The notes: generated from the sequence alone by a model not told the origin. DNA of 64,000 nt from Lampris incognitus (GCF_029633865.1 NC_079213.1:95342066-95406065), one strand, 5' to 3'; counted from the stretch's first letter, positions 1 through 11,689 are shown. A program made the numbers and translations.

Positions 1-2816
1 TAATGGTCTGATCTGTCAGTGGCGTTAAAATGGCAGGGGCTTAACCCTTGGCATTCAGGATACAGCCAGTAGGGGCACACTCTTTTGGCTGGCCCAGCTG
101 ACAGCAGAAGAACTGAAAGCAAGTAAAAAAAAAAGGGGGGGGGTGATGTGAGGGAGGAGGAGAGAGGGAATGAGAGAGTTAATGAGAGCGAGGGAGGGGT
201 AGAGGGCGGGGGATTGGATGAGTAAGGGAGAGAGGACAAGGAAGAGTTTTTTTTTTAGTTAGGTACTGTTAGATTATGGTTTGCCAGCCACACACACACA
301 CACACACGCTCCTTGCCCCTTTCCCTCCCCCAACCATGGCACCTCATCAGATGGATCCCCACCCCCACTCTCTTAGCACAGATTAGGATAGGTAGTCTAT
401 TTTTTTCCTATCTAGAATATGTCCCAAAGGAAAAGAACTTGGATCACTGTATCCTTTGTTTGATAGGCTGTGTTTTATTATGTGCGTAGGAGATGACGTC
501 ACCTCTAATAAGAAGCAGTAGAGATAACTGTCAGTGAAGAATAGTGAGTAAATCTCTGTAATGTTATGATTTCTACTAGAATTGGAAATTTTAGTGCTAA
601 ATTCAATATCACCAGGTCCACTCAAGACGAGGAACTGTTGCGCCATTTTTTTTTTTTTTTTTAATACAGGCTGATGATAATTCCTAGCAATTTTTGCTTT
701 TATTAGACAGTGAATTTGTTGTTTCCTTGCTCATTGAACAACAAGGAATCTGTTGAAAAGCCTCGGTATGTTTTAAATGGCTGTTAATGTGTTGGCTGGC
801 TGTGTCCAGTCCCAGTGGGGAGATCGTTACAGTCCACCAGATGAGAGGCTAGCATGCTACCTGAGGGGACGAGGCTTTACTATTGATCTGCTGATCTCAA
901 TGAACTACTGGCCATGATAGGAGACCGACTTACTGAGGATGTAACTCATAGTCAGTCCAGGCCACAGGGTTTCCATCTGCTTTTAGGCATGTCCGTCTTG
1001 TCCTATACCCCTATGGAATTTAATAGAATGCACTATTGTTTATTTTTGCCTCCATTTTGTCCAGAGGCTGTCTGGGCTGGTGTTGGACTGTATGATTTAG
1101 TCAAAGAAATGTGAGTTTGTTGTTTGCCACGAGCCTGCAACATTTTAGGCATGTTCAGTAAAGGAAACCAAAAAAATATTTGTTTCGATGAATTTATAGA
1201 AGGAGGGGTTGTGAGTGTTTTCAGGTTAACATGTGTACTAGCTCATAAATGGTAATCATTTATAAAACATTAATACCTGATAACATTTGTCCTTTTTTTT
1301 AATTCCGCCCAAATTGTAAACTCGGTTAAAACAAAATATTCACTCACGCCAACAAATAGGCAATTAAAAAACTCCCAACTTCAAACAACCAGCTTCCAGT
1401 ATTCACTTGCTTTCAAATTTAAGGAAGGCTATTTGCTGCAAAGAAGTCATTTCGCCCAAACAATGGCAGGAAAACCAAGTTTACACAGCACACAGAGTGT
1501 CAGCTTTCATTTGGAAAGTGATGTTTCATAGATCTGACATTTATCATCTCTATGATTACAGTTAAATTACATTGGTACTCATATCCAACAACCACAAGAA
1601 GAAACAAATATAGGCAGCTAAGTGATACAGCATAAAGCCCGAGCCTATATGGTTCTAAGATATGATGCATAAGTGCTTATAAAGTGCATTTCCCCTGTGT
1701 ATTTTTAGGAAAGCCCTGTGCAGCACTAAGCCTATACAGCAGAGTCCTGCATGGCAGTATTTTGTAAAAATAAGGCATGCACACTTTTATTACTAAACAG
1801 TTATTTTCCTATGTTGAACTTGAAATATGTAAATTTGCCTAAAAGTTTGCGATTACAATTGTGCATTTATTTTTTTATTGATACTTATTCCTCCCTGAGG
1901 GGAAATTGGGTAAATGGGCTTTTATGTTGTCCTAGAAATGCTGCAAAAACCCTCCCTAGCAGGACTTCTGGTTTACTTAACAGTTAAACATATACGTTTA
2001 CAAAGTGGGAGGTTAAACATTTACATAAAATGTTGCTTTGTCTGTTTAGAGGAATTAATAAGTTTACATTAATGAGTAATTTTATTTGAATTGGTAATGC
2101 AAGGTTATTTTTGACTTTCACTGCAAACCCTCCCAACACACACACACACAATTCATTTTCATAGCCAAGATCTACTCTACCCTCAGGACTTATTATTCAG
2201 AAAGGGAGGGGGTCTGTATGTAGTCCTCCCTGGCCTGTTCAAAGAACACTCACCGATCAGTAATCACAAGCTGCCTCTTCTGTTTTTTGTTACTTTCCTA
2301 TTTATGGGGTATCATTGTTGCAGTGGCTCATGATGAACTCTAAGGTGGGCTGCAGGTTGGTTCAGTATATTGCCAGGATTATGCAAATATGTGAATGTAA
2401 TGTCTGATAATTGCTGTTTTGTGTATGTGTTCCATAGGGCCAGTGCTGTCTGGTAAGATGGAGGTGAATGAGTTCACATTTCAAATGCATTGCTCAGTTT
2501 TAGTGCTGCAGTCAATGGTTATTGACAATCAAGTTATTATTTGATCATTGCTTTGGTTAGTACCTAGTCTATTTTCAACATTAAATGAAAGTGTTGTATA
2601 ATTAATTATAAAATGAAATAAATTAATGTGGTAATAAGTTAATCATTGCATTAATTAAACAATTGATTTGAATGAAATGCATCCAGTGATGCACTGATAA
2701 AAGGAAAATGGCACATTTATAAAAATTTAAGCTGGTAACAGTTAAATTTTTTTGTTGAGAAATAGAGGATTCGTTAACTTTGACAGTAACTGATTCAGTA
2801 ATTATAGATTTCACTT
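1..2816. other. No gene seen; low-complexity intergenic or 5' intronic DNA
   Basis: No open frame here has a recognisable domain or convincing splice borders. The stretch contains a purine-rich GGGAGGAGG-type tract near 140-245, a short CA run near 291-306 and A/T-rich DNA. It may be intergenic or part of a 5' intron of gatad2a, whose non-coding first exon is not identifiable. Confidence 0.5.
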
Positions 2817-3060
2817 GGAGGCTGTTTACACCTGGCGTTAACATGTCTCTTGGGTGATCCGATCACAAGTGGACAGCTCTAATTACAGGTGTGAATGCAC
2901 CCAATGCATCCTCAGTGCATCTTGAGATCCGATTGCTGAGGCCACATTCAGGGGTTGCCTGGGACGCGTTTGTCCACATTGTATTTTAAGTGTAAATGCA
3001 ACACAAATGTGTCCTGGGCCACATTGACGGGCCGCCTAGTTTAGGCAGATACGAAAGCCC
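2817..3060. repeat. Dispersed MITE-like repeat, 'TTTACACCTGG' family
   Basis: Begins near a TTTACACCTGG motif and contains GATCCGATCACAAGTGG. The same phrases recur near 6370-6560 (GATCCGATCACAAGTGG), 6826-6970 (inverted, GGCCCTGTTT start) and 10565-10720 (ending GAACAGGGCC). The shared termini suggest a non-autonomous DNA transposon family. Ends are approximate because copies are diverged. Confidence 0.5.
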
Positions 3061-3589
3061 TCTCTGGGTTTAGTTTTTTTTTTTTTTTTTTGTAATTTCT
3101 GACACATGAGACCCACAACTGTGGAAGAGCCCTTGCCTGCTTGAACATTCCAAGTTCCATTTAAGGTTCAATTTCATTTTTGCACCACAGTGCCGAGCCC
3201 AACCCTCTCAAACCCGCTGGAATAATTAAATAATCTCAGCCTGAACCGACGTAATCAGGTTGAGCCTGACAGGGTTCAGGTTGAGAATTACAAATTCTAG
3301 TGTTCAGACATTTACATTTTCCCACATAACGAGTTTTAAGAATGAGTTTCAACTTTTGCTGTGTGTTTTGAGCACACACTGAAAGAAGGCAAACAATCGG
3401 GAGCATGACGTTACTAATTCACACACTTAATTTTCCTCACAGATTATTTGTCTATCTGGCGTTAGATGCATATGCTGCATCCATGCCATTGTAATGATGT
3501 GAAACTATTTACCCTAAATAGTATATTTCTTAAATGCAATATATCAGGTCAGGAGTCTGAAGGCTTTCAGGTAGATTAACATCATCATC

Positions 3590-3655
3590 ATCATTGGAAT
3601 AATGTTTAGTTACACAACACTTTATAAAACCTGTTGTGCTTTACAATAAAGTAGA
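3590..3655 (-). repeat. Possible LINE 3'-tail remnant
   Basis: The phrase ACAACACTTTATAAA...GTGCTTTACAATAAA resembles the 'AAGCGCTATATAA' type 3' end of fish L2-like LINEs read on the minus strand. The clearer example in this window is at 42118-42190. It is short and weakly supported. Confidence 0.25.
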
Positions 3656-3934
3656 ATGAAAGTAAAAGAAAAGAAGTGCAGTTGGGATATGGAATGATTT
3701 ATTTCTTTAAGGGCACTTCAAATTTTGTATGACAGCATAATGTGGTGGGATAATTGACAAGTAATAACTTACATATGTGAAACACATCATACTTATGGAC
3801 GACACATTAAAATGAGGCTCGAGTGAGCAAGAATGTCTCCTTTTGTTAAATGCCTGTTGCTTTGACTCCTATCTCCTTGCGTTTCTGTACATGTTTATGT
3901 GTTTATTTACGTTGATTGTGAGACTTGTCACGGA

Positions 3935-6235
3935 GAGGTTTTGAGATAACGGTGGACAGTTTTATGCCCTGCAAGTTGGGTGTGAGATGGAAGAGAAAGA
4001 AGAGTTCTGGAGTGAGTTGGATAAAGTGGTGGTGAGTGTACCCAAGGAGGAGAGAGAAGAGGGAAGGACACAGGGTGATGTATAAGAGTGGAGGAAGGTG
4101 CATACAGGTGGACTATATCTTATGCAAGAGGTGCAATCTGAGAGAGATTGGAGACTTCAAGGTGGTGATGGGAGAACATAGCTAGGGAGCATTTGATGGT
4201 GGTCTGTAGGGATGACTTTGGAGATCAAGAAGAGGAAGAGAGTGAAGGCAGAGTGAAGTATCAAATGGTGGAAGTTGAAGAAGGAAACCTGTTGTGTGGA
4301 GTTCAGGGAGGAGTTAAGAGAGGCACTGGGTGGTAGTGAAGAATTGCCGGATGGCTGGTCAACTACTGCAGAAGTGGTGAGGGAGACAGCTAGGAAGGTA
4401 GCTGGTGTGTCATCTGGACAGAGGATGGAAGACAAGGAGACTTGGTGGTGGAATGAGGAAGTACAGTAAAGTATACGGAGGAAGAGATTGGCAAAGAAGA
4501 AGTGGAATAGTCAGAGAGATGAAGAAAGCAGACAGGAGTACAACGAGATGTGGCATAAGGTGAAGAGAGAGGTTGTGAAAACAAAGGAAAAGGCGTATGG
4601 CGAGTTGTATGAGGTTGGACACTAAGGAAGGAGAAAAGGACTTGTACTGATTGGCTAGACAGAGGGAGCGAGCTGGGAAGGATGTGCAGCAGGTTAGGGT
4701 GATGAAGGATAGAAATGGAAATGTGCCGACAAGCGAGGAGTCTGTGTTGAGAAGGTGGAAGATTACTTTTTGGGGCTTTTAAATGGAAAAAAAAATAAAG
4801 ATCGAGAGAAGGTTGGATGATGTGGGGGTAGTGAATCAGGATGTGCGACGGATTAGCAAGGATGAAGTCAGGGCAGCTATGAAGTAGATGAAGAGCTGAA
4901 AGGCGGTTGGTCCAGATGACATACCTGTGGAAGCATGGAGATGTTTAGAAGAGATGGCAGTGGAGTTTTTAACCAGATTGTTTAACACAAACTTGGAAAG
5001 CGAGAGGATGTCTGAGGATTGGAGAAGAAGTGTACTGGTACCAATTTTCAAGAATAAGGGTGATGTGCAGAGCTATAGTAACTACAGAGGTATAAAGTTA
5101 ATCAGCCACAGCATGAAGATATGGGAAAGAGTAGTGAAAGCTAGATTGAGAGGAGAGGTGTTGATTAGTGAGCAGCAATATGGTTTCATGCCAGGAAGGA
5201 GCGCTACAGATACAATGTTTGCTTTGAGAGTGTTGATGGAGAAAGCATATTGTATGCGGAAGCCAGGAGTGGCAGAGAGGTATGTAAGAGTGGTGCAGGA
5301 TATGTATGACGGCAGTATGACAGTGGTGAGGTGTGCGGTAGAAGTGACGGATGGGTTCAAGGTGGAGGTGGGATTACATCAAGGATCGGCTCTGAGCCCT
5401 TTCTTGTTTGCAATGGGATGGAAAGGTTGACGGACAAGATCAGGTAGGAATCTCCGTGGACTATGATGGTCGCGGATGACTTTGTGATCCGTAGTGAGAG
5501 TAGGGTGCAGGTTGAGATCCTGGAGAGATGGAGGTATTCACCGGAGAGAAGAGGAATGAAAGTCAGTAGTAGCAAGATGGACTACATTTGCATCAATGAG
5601 AGAGAGGACAATGGAATGGGGAAGATGCAAGGAGTAGAGGTGGCGAAGGTGGATGAGTTTAAGTAATTGGGGTTAGCTGTTCAAAGTAATGGGGAGTGCG
5701 GAAAAGAGGTGAAGAAGAGAGTGCAGGCAGGGTGAAGAAGTGTGTCTGGAGTGATTTGCGACAGAAGGGTACCAGCAAGAGTGAAAGGGAAGGTTTACAA
5801 GATGGTAGTGACACCAGCTATGTTGTATGGTTTGGAGACGGCGGGGCTGATGAAAAGACTGGAGGCGGAGCTGGCAGAGTTGAAGATGCTAAGATTTTCG
5901 TTGGGAATGATGAAGATGTACTGGATTAGGAATGAGTATATTAGAGGGACAGCTCAGGTTGGACAGTGTGAAAACAAAGCAAGAGAGGTGAGATTGAGAT
6001 GTTTTGGACATTTGCGGAGGAGAGATGCTGAGTATATTGGGAGAAAGATGCTGAAGATGAAGCGCCAGGCAAGGAATGCTAAAGAGGAGATTTATGGACG
6101 AGGTGAGGGAGGACATGCAGGTGGTTGGCATGACAGAGGAAGATGCTGAGGACAGGAAGAGATGGAAACGGATGATCCGCTGTGGCGACCTCTAACATGA
6201 GTAGCCGAAAGAACAAGCAAAAGAACACAGGCTTT
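3935..6235 (+). mobile_element. Decayed RTE-type LINE copy
   Basis: This is the same family as the young RTE at 49606-52780 and aligns along its endonuclease C-terminus, linker, reverse transcriptase and C-terminal arginine-rich region. It ends in the family 3' sequence TGGCGACCTCTAAC just before 6235. It is 5'-truncated, starting near the STYAPQ region of the endonuclease. It has an internal deletion of about 190 bp near 4057, a second deletion of about 80 bp near 5240, and several stops and frameshifts. The sequence GGTCGCGGATGAC at 5468 keeps the active-site DD (VADD for FADD). It is clearly dead and older than the 49.6 kb copy. Confidence 0.9.
4927..5424 (+). pseudogene. RTE reverse transcriptase fragment
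   Basis: This open stretch carries the reverse transcriptase fingers (FNTNLESERM, FKNKGD, NYRGIKL, SEQQYGF) and later the LHQGSALSP motif. The segment holding motif A (YDRVPREE in the intact copy) is missing, because the frame jumps from LMEKA to YCMRKPGVAE. The loss removes a catalytic aspartate, so this copy cannot be active. The reading frame breaks again just after the LHQGSALSP motif. Confidence 0.85.
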
Positions 6236-6369
6236 ATTTAATAATTTCTTTCATTTATTTACTTGCATGGGCAGGTGCACTCCTCCCCTGTGAGCTGCGC
6301 TCCCTCTCTCCATTTGCAGCCGAGGCTAAACCACACACTCCTACCACAGTAGTGATGTACATGTTTATT

Positions 6370-6560
6370 TGCATATATAGTGGGGAAGTGAGATCCGATC
6401 ACAAGTGGTCACTTGAGACGTATGTGGAGATGCATTTTCATGCCAGGTGCAAACTGATGTACTTGGCACTGTCCAGTTGTGGTCAGATCACCCAAGATGC
6501 ATGTTCGTGCAGGATCGAAACAGCCCATTGGATGTATTCCCATACTTTGGATAAATTGGG
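6370..6560. repeat. Second copy of the 'TTTACACCTGG' MITE-like family
   Basis: Contains GATCCGATCACAAGTGG, as at 2860, and ends near ATCGAAACAGCCC. A partial inverted relative follows at 6826-6970. No target duplication could be defined. Confidence 0.45.
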
Positions 6561-6825
6561 TCATACATTGCTTTCCAAAGCTATAGCCACACTTTGCACC
6601 ACCCATCAGTGCAGCCCCGTTAAGCGTTGTTAAAAGGGCAATTTGTATTATTTTGGCTTTTCTGTAGCATAATATTGCTAATAAATATCACTTTTGGTTG
6701 TGATTGAAACAAAGTATCTGACTCACAGCCCTGCCACTCCTCCGATTTTTGCATCCAAAAACAAGAATTTTGCCCGTTGAGTGTTTTTGCGGTTGTTTGA
6801 CATTTCAGAAATGTGGCCTGAACTC

Positions 6826-6970
6826 ACAAAGGCCCTGTTTTTACTTGGATTCTTGTATCCAGATATGTCTGCGATTGATTCCTTTCACACCTGGTATCAT
6901 GTCTCTCCAGTGACCACTTATGATCGGATTTTGCTTTCCCATTCAACATGCAAATAACTGCGTACATCAC
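6826..6970. repeat. 'GGCCCTGTTT' MITE-like repeat end
   Basis: Starts AAAGGCCCTGTTTTTAC and continues with CACACCTGGTATCATG and CCACTTATGATCGGAT, the reverse of the phrases at 6385-6400. It probably represents one terminus of the same non-autonomous DNA transposon family. Confidence 0.4.
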
Positions 6971-7085
6971 TTCTACACTTTGACTTGCTCAATGTTGTCT
7001 TGTCAATGAAGCCCCCAAATATTTTCCCCATCTTTCAGTTAACATGACTTAAGCCATGATTGGCTATGGTCAATGGATTTGACAA

Positions 7086-8398
7086 TAGGGCTGCAATGGT
7101 ATAGACATGTCCTTACTGCGATATTGCAGTTTGCAGTAATATTGCAAAGCACTAGGGTTGGGAGGGTGGGAGCAGTCATTCATGACTTGACTTTTACACC
7201 AACATAGACAAATAGATCTACTTAAAAAAACAGATAAATCGTCCTTTAAGTAATGAAGCAGAAAATAACTATTATAAATTACAAATAACACATAACCTAA
7301 ATAACTCAGTCAGTCTGTGCGCATGGAAGTTTTCTGGGGATGTCCAGTAAGTTGCAATAATTGTGTTGATGGCCGGTAGTTTTTATCCTGTGCATATCTA
7401 CCATGTCTATAGTTCGTCAAGTAAAAAGTCAAGTGCAAATTACATGTACATTTTGTGAAAGAGGTCCTCTGATAAGACTAATCCTTTGTGAACTGAACTT
7501 CAATGTGCAAAGAACCACCTCTACTGCTTTATCGCATTCAAATAGGATTATTAGGCTAACCGTAGTTCTTGGTCAGAATTCAGAGTTTAATCATTGCATG
7601 CACATCTCAAACACCACATAAAATGTTGAATATTTGGTTATTTGGTAATGTATCGTATCACAACTAGTTAAAGTAGCAAAATGTAAAAACAAATTCATCC
7701 ACCAGGTTGCATAGACTAGTCTACAAAACTAAATAAAGCTTGCCGAGGAGATCTGTGATTTAAGTCCTGAAAGTAAAAAACTCAAAGCAGAATATTTAGT
7801 TAAGCAGGTCTTTTCCAGTAGGCTAATAGCAGTCCAGTTCGAATGTACTGCACCAATTTAACATTGATTGCATGATTAGTTATTACAATTAATTGTACTT
7901 GTCACTTGTCTTTTTAATATTTAATTTTTCTCATGTAAGTGCGTTTAGTTATTGTTTGTTTTCAGTTTGTCCATAGCAATTTCAAATGAAATAAAAGAAA
8001 TTGATAATATTATAAAAATAGATCAAACAGTTGGAGACAATCCAAAAATTTAATTACAGCACAACCCACTGTAAAACTAATCATATTGGAGTACAGAGTA
8101 GCACATTCAGTCTATCGCCATTGGCTCTGCGGCAGCAATGCTGTGTGGGAGTGCAGCACAACAAATATTTTCTTTAAACTTGAACATCTAAGTGTCGGCT
8201 CAAACAAAGAGGAACATTTAGAGAAAGCACAATAATTACTGTTTAATGAGTTTATTTCTGATTGCTCATAGGCAATGAGGATGGCAGTACTATGAGATAA
8301 TGGGAAAAAGGTTAGGACAGTAATGGTGCTAGTGCACTCTGCCTTTCAGTAAGTTAATACTTCAGATTGGTGGTAATGCGGTTATTGTTGCAGCCCTA
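7086..8398. mobile_element. Non-autonomous hAT-type transposon
   Basis: The left end reads TAGGGCTGCAA and the right end TTGCAGCCCTA, perfect inverted ends typical of hAT elements. The 8 bases outside are TTTGACAA on the left (7078-7085) and CTTGACAG on the right (8399-8406), sharing the TTGACA core. This is what an 8-bp hAT target duplication looks like after decay. The 1.3 kb interior has no transposase frame I can recognise, so it was mobilised in trans or is an eroded copy. Confidence 0.7.
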
Positions 8399-8519
8399 CT
8401 TGACAGTATTGCAAAAATGTATTAATATCTTTGGCATTGACTGATGCTCCTGAGCCAACCAATAGGCTATATGTTGTTAGTTATTATTATTATTATTATT
8501 ATTATAGGGATAATGCGTT

Positions 8520-8598
8520 TTGTCATGTGTGTGTGTTTGTGCGCATGTGTGTGTGTCTGCAGCTTATCTCACATACTACTAGACCTATCAGCCTAATA
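8520..8598 (+). repeat. Head of dispersed repeat family B
   Basis: The phrase CTGCAGCTTATCTCACATACTACTAGACC...CAGCCTAATA matches 9510-9545 and 41046-41090 (GCTAATCTCGCAAACTATCGGACCTGTCAGCC). The SINE at 8599 interrupts the element, which resumes at 9028. Confidence 0.6.
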
Positions 8599-9027
8599 TT
8601 TTTTTTTCTTTTCAGGATTTTTTTCCCTCCTTTTTCTCCCAATTGTAGTTGGCAAATTACCCCACTCTTCCAAGCTGTCCCGGTCACTGCTCCACCCCCT
8701 CTGCCGATCTGGGCAGGGCTGCAGACTACCACATGCCTCCTCCAATACATGTGGAGTCGCCAGCCGCTTCTTTTCACCTAACAGTGAGGAGTTTCACCAG
8801 TGGGATGTAGCATGTGGGAGGATCACGCTATTCCCCCCAGTTCTCCCTCCCCCCCAAACAGGCGCCCTGACTGACTAGAGGAGGTGCTAGTGCAGCGACC
8901 TGGACACATACCCACATCCGGCTTCCCACCCGCAGACACAGCCAATTGTGTCTGTAGGGACGTCTGACCAAGCTGGAGGTTAACACAGGGATTTGAACCA
9001 GCAATGCCCATGTTGGTAGGCAACGGA
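8599..9027 (-). mobile_element. tRNA-type SINE, copy 1
   Basis: Read on the minus strand, the head holds a polymerase III B-box-like GGTTCAAATCCC, followed by a roughly 350-bp body and a tail rich in A/G. The 9-bp target duplication AGCCTAATA flanks it exactly (8590-8598 and 9028-9036). Related copies lie at about 11975-12405 (well preserved) and 56856-57165 (decayed). The body phrase ACATGTGGAGTCGCCAG is diagnostic across copies. Confidence 0.85.
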
Positions 9028-9820
9028 AGCCTAATACATTTTGTGCACAGTCACGACTGTATGATCAAGAACCAATCGTGGTTGCAGTGATTCAAAATCT
9101 TTGAAAAACGTTTGTTCTCGCTACCACCGCTCCCTCTCTTCATTCACTCTCTAGCTTGCTTGATCACCGCTTCTCTGTCTCTGTCTCTCTCTGTCTCTCT
9201 CTCACACTCTCTCACTGACTGACTGACTGACTGACAGGTTTTCCCGACTGCAACCAAAATGATCACATGACAAACCTTTTCTTTTTAGAAAGTGCAAGGT
9301 CATATTAGACTTGGTTGCATTCGTGCAAGGGTCAAGGAGGCTGCACATCCACAGACTGACAGGCAAAATGTTTTTATTGGGTAGTTTTTTTTTTAGCTTG
9401 AGCGCTGCATATTACAAACCCTTTCCCCCCATATTTCCTGTTCAATCAACTTCGGCGCTATGCAGAAGTCTTACAATGGCAGGAAAAGCACTGGTTCATC
9501 TGTCCGCTTCTTAATCTCGCATACTGCTGGGCCTGTTAGCCTTATACTTTTTGTGCACAGTTGTGGCTGTATGATCAAGGACCTCTCGTGGTTGCAGTGA
9601 TTCAAAACCCTTGAAAATCCTGTTTTATACCACAATTCAGTGCTAACTCCTCAGCTTGTTTTTGCCTAAGTCCAAGCACTGAAGAAGAGGAGATATGCAG
9701 GTAGTGCCTCTGTATTTCCCCTTCTCCCGGTAAGCGAAAAAAGGGGTGGATTGTCGCCAAGTCCAAGCACCAGCTCCTGGCGGAGATCTGCACTCTACTG
9801 AGTACACTGTTCTAGTTTCA
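9028..9820 (+). repeat. Dispersed repeat family B, body plus a second head
   Basis: Continues family B after the SINE: TGTATGATCAAGAACCAATCGTGG and TTCATTCACTCTC recur at 41110-41220. The phrase GGCTGCACATCCACAGACTG (9339) recurs at 49295. A second head starts near 9515 and the tail GAAGAAGAGGAGATA (9679) recurs at 52820. A GACT run lies at 9213-9236. The class is unknown; no transposase frame is visible. Confidence 0.65.
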
Positions 9821-10082
9821 ACACTGTGCTGCTGTCATTGAAGTAGTGGAGAGTTGTTTGCTCTTTACTGATGACTTCTTGGAAAGCGGAAAATAGAGTT
9901 TGAATGTTGTTTTTTTCAAAATGTCTTATTTTTCAAAATATTTTGAAATTCCTACGTTACTGTCAAAAATTTGAGAATAGGCGAATGTTTTTTTTTCTTG
10001 CTGGCCATAATACTCAGTTGTCTACTAGTGGTACATTTAAACTAACTGGCACACAGGAATACACCAACATTAATTGGTAAAA

Positions 10083-10330
10083 TGGACTGCATTTTATATA
10101 GCACTTTTCCGGCAGCTAAAACCACACTCAAAGCGTTTTTACAGTGAAATATCTCACATTTGCCCACACACAAACACACACGTTGCGCACCAAGCATAAC
10201 TTTTTACCATGCAAGGCAACAACCAGCTACTCAAGAGCATTTGGGGGTTAGGTGTCTTACCCAGGGACATCTTGACATTTTTCCAGGAGGAGCTGAGGAT
10301 CAAACCAGCAATCCTCCAGTTGCCAATTGC
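10083..10330 (-). repeat. Dispersed teleost repeat with tRNA-like B-box
   Basis: Contains TTTTATATAGCACTTTTCC and CACTCAAAGCG near its left end, and GAGGATCAAACCAGCAATC near its right end. The complement of the latter, GGTTTGATCC, resembles a B-box. This is a common teleost repeat architecture, recognised from general knowledge rather than from another copy in the window. Confidence 0.5.
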
Positions 10331-10434
10331 ATAATTATGCCATATTGGTTATTGCCATATGCCATATAATTATGCCATATAATTGATAATAGATGACAAT
10401 ACATAATATCATATAATTATGCCAGGTGCTGTGC

Positions 10435-10490
10435 CCTCACAGGGTACCGATGGAAACTATCAAATCCGCTGTGGCGAAGAAGAATGGGTG
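10435..10490 (+). repeat. Possible 5'-region fragment of an RTE relative
   Basis: CAGGGTACCGATGGAAACTAT resembles the segment at 49827-49845 in the RTE leader (CAGGGTGTCGATGGAAACTAT), and CTGTGGCGAAGAAGAA follows. The match is short, so the assignment is tentative. Confidence 0.3.
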
Positions 10491-10564
10491 GCATAATTTC
10501 ATTTACACACATTAAGAAGGCAGTCTTAAGTGCTTAGGAAATGCATATTTGTTCACACTACATT

Positions 10565-10720
10565 ACCAGTGTGGTCACATGTATCTCTGACCACTTCCGT
10601 ATGTCTGGCTATGCATTGGATCAGTCTTGGATACGTTCACACCTGTATTTTTGACTGGCGGGTAGTGACCTGATCGCGTGAGACACATTTTAATGCCAGG
10701 TATGAACAGGGCCACAACCT
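10565..10720. repeat. 'GGCCCTGTTT' MITE-like repeat, right-hand end
   Basis: Contains GTTCACACCTGTATTTTTGAC and ends ATGCCAGGTATGAACAGGGCC, the inverse of the terminus at 6829. It belongs to the family also seen at 2817, 6370 and 6826. Confidence 0.45.
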
Positions 10721-10866
10721 TCAGCGAATTATGTGGTGATGATTGCAAACTAACGTGTACTCGAGGCATTTCAAAAATGGGAAATGTTGGCAAAAGTGTT
10801 GGGTATGTAGGGCTGGACAATATTCACAAAATCACAATTTTCTTTTGGCTGAATACCTCTATCAAT

Positions 10867-10930
10867 CTACTACTACTACTTTTGGCTGCTCCCATTAGGG
10901 GTCGCCACAGCGGCTCATCCGTTTCCATTT
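10867..10930 (-). mobile_element. 64-bp RTE 3'-end insertion
   Basis: Read on the minus strand it ends in repeated AGT triplets after GCTGTGGCGACCCCTAATGG, matching the last bases of the young RTE near 52728-52780. It is flanked by a perfect 14-bp duplication ATACCTCTATCAAT at 10853-10866 and 10931-10944. It is a severely 5'-truncated product of target-primed reverse transcription. Confidence 0.9.
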
Positions 10931-11478
10931 ATACCTCTATCAATAATGTGACAATATTTCGAGGATGACTACTGGTACTTCCATGAGATATTTACAAATA
11001 AGAAAATTTGAGAAATGATTGTTAGTAATGTGCAAATTATGTCCAAACAGGTAGTCTAAAACAGTCCCAATAAGTTCAGAAAAGTGTATCACAGTACTGT
11101 AATGCAGCCTTTCAGACCAGGATAAGACAACTTTTAAGCTACATCAAAATATTATATAAACCAAAATCCCTGACAGTATCTAGTAGTGATGCATGGGTCA
11201 GGGTTTTTTAATACCCGCACCCGACCTGTTATGAGAGCCAATCACTGCCCGACCCACTAAAATATACGTTAATTAACCATCTGAGCCTGACCCAACCCAC
11301 AAACCTCCAAATTTAGCCTAGGCTACAGCAAAGTGAGCAGTGTTGCACTATTTTGTTTTTGGGCTGTTTGCCCAGCATAATACACTGATTGCAAGGCATA
11401 GCCTATTGTATCTTAAACTAATAGCGTCTGAGTCTAGGCTACTATATAAACAGAGGAATTGTTCCAAACGGCATTCTT

Positions 11479-11576
11479 TATTGTTGAATAGCAGCAAAAC
11501 AAGTAACCCATCATTAAAGACACGAACTCCGTCTATTGTTGAATAGCAGCAAAACAAGTAACCTATCATTAAAGAC
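11479..11576. repeat. Two-unit 55-bp tandem repeat
   Basis: TATTGTTGAATAGCAGCAAA recurs 55 bp apart (11479 and 11534), with both units running on to ATCATTAAAGACA. Only two units are present and they differ by a few bases. Confidence 0.85.
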
Positions 11577-11580
11577 ATAG

Positions 11581-11655
11581 TCTCTCTCACTCACTCACTC
11601 ACTCACTCACTCACTCACTCACTCACTCACTCACTCACTCACTCACTCACTCACT

Positions 11656-11687
<32 letters not shown>
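11581..11687. repeat. (ACTC)n and (CA)n microsatellite
   Basis: About 75 bp of perfect ACTC repeats pass into about 32 bp of CA repeats. This is simple sequence, not coding. Confidence 0.95.

Positions 11688-11689
<2 letters not shown>

Noticed and set aside
4157-4622. Several minus-strand frames rich in Ser, Leu and Pro across 4.1-6.1 kb
   Set aside because: They are antisense shadows of the purine-rich RTE coding strand.
11585-11655. Regularly repeated ACTC array as a CRISPR-like or satellite array
   Set aside because: A pure 4-bp microsatellite without spacers.
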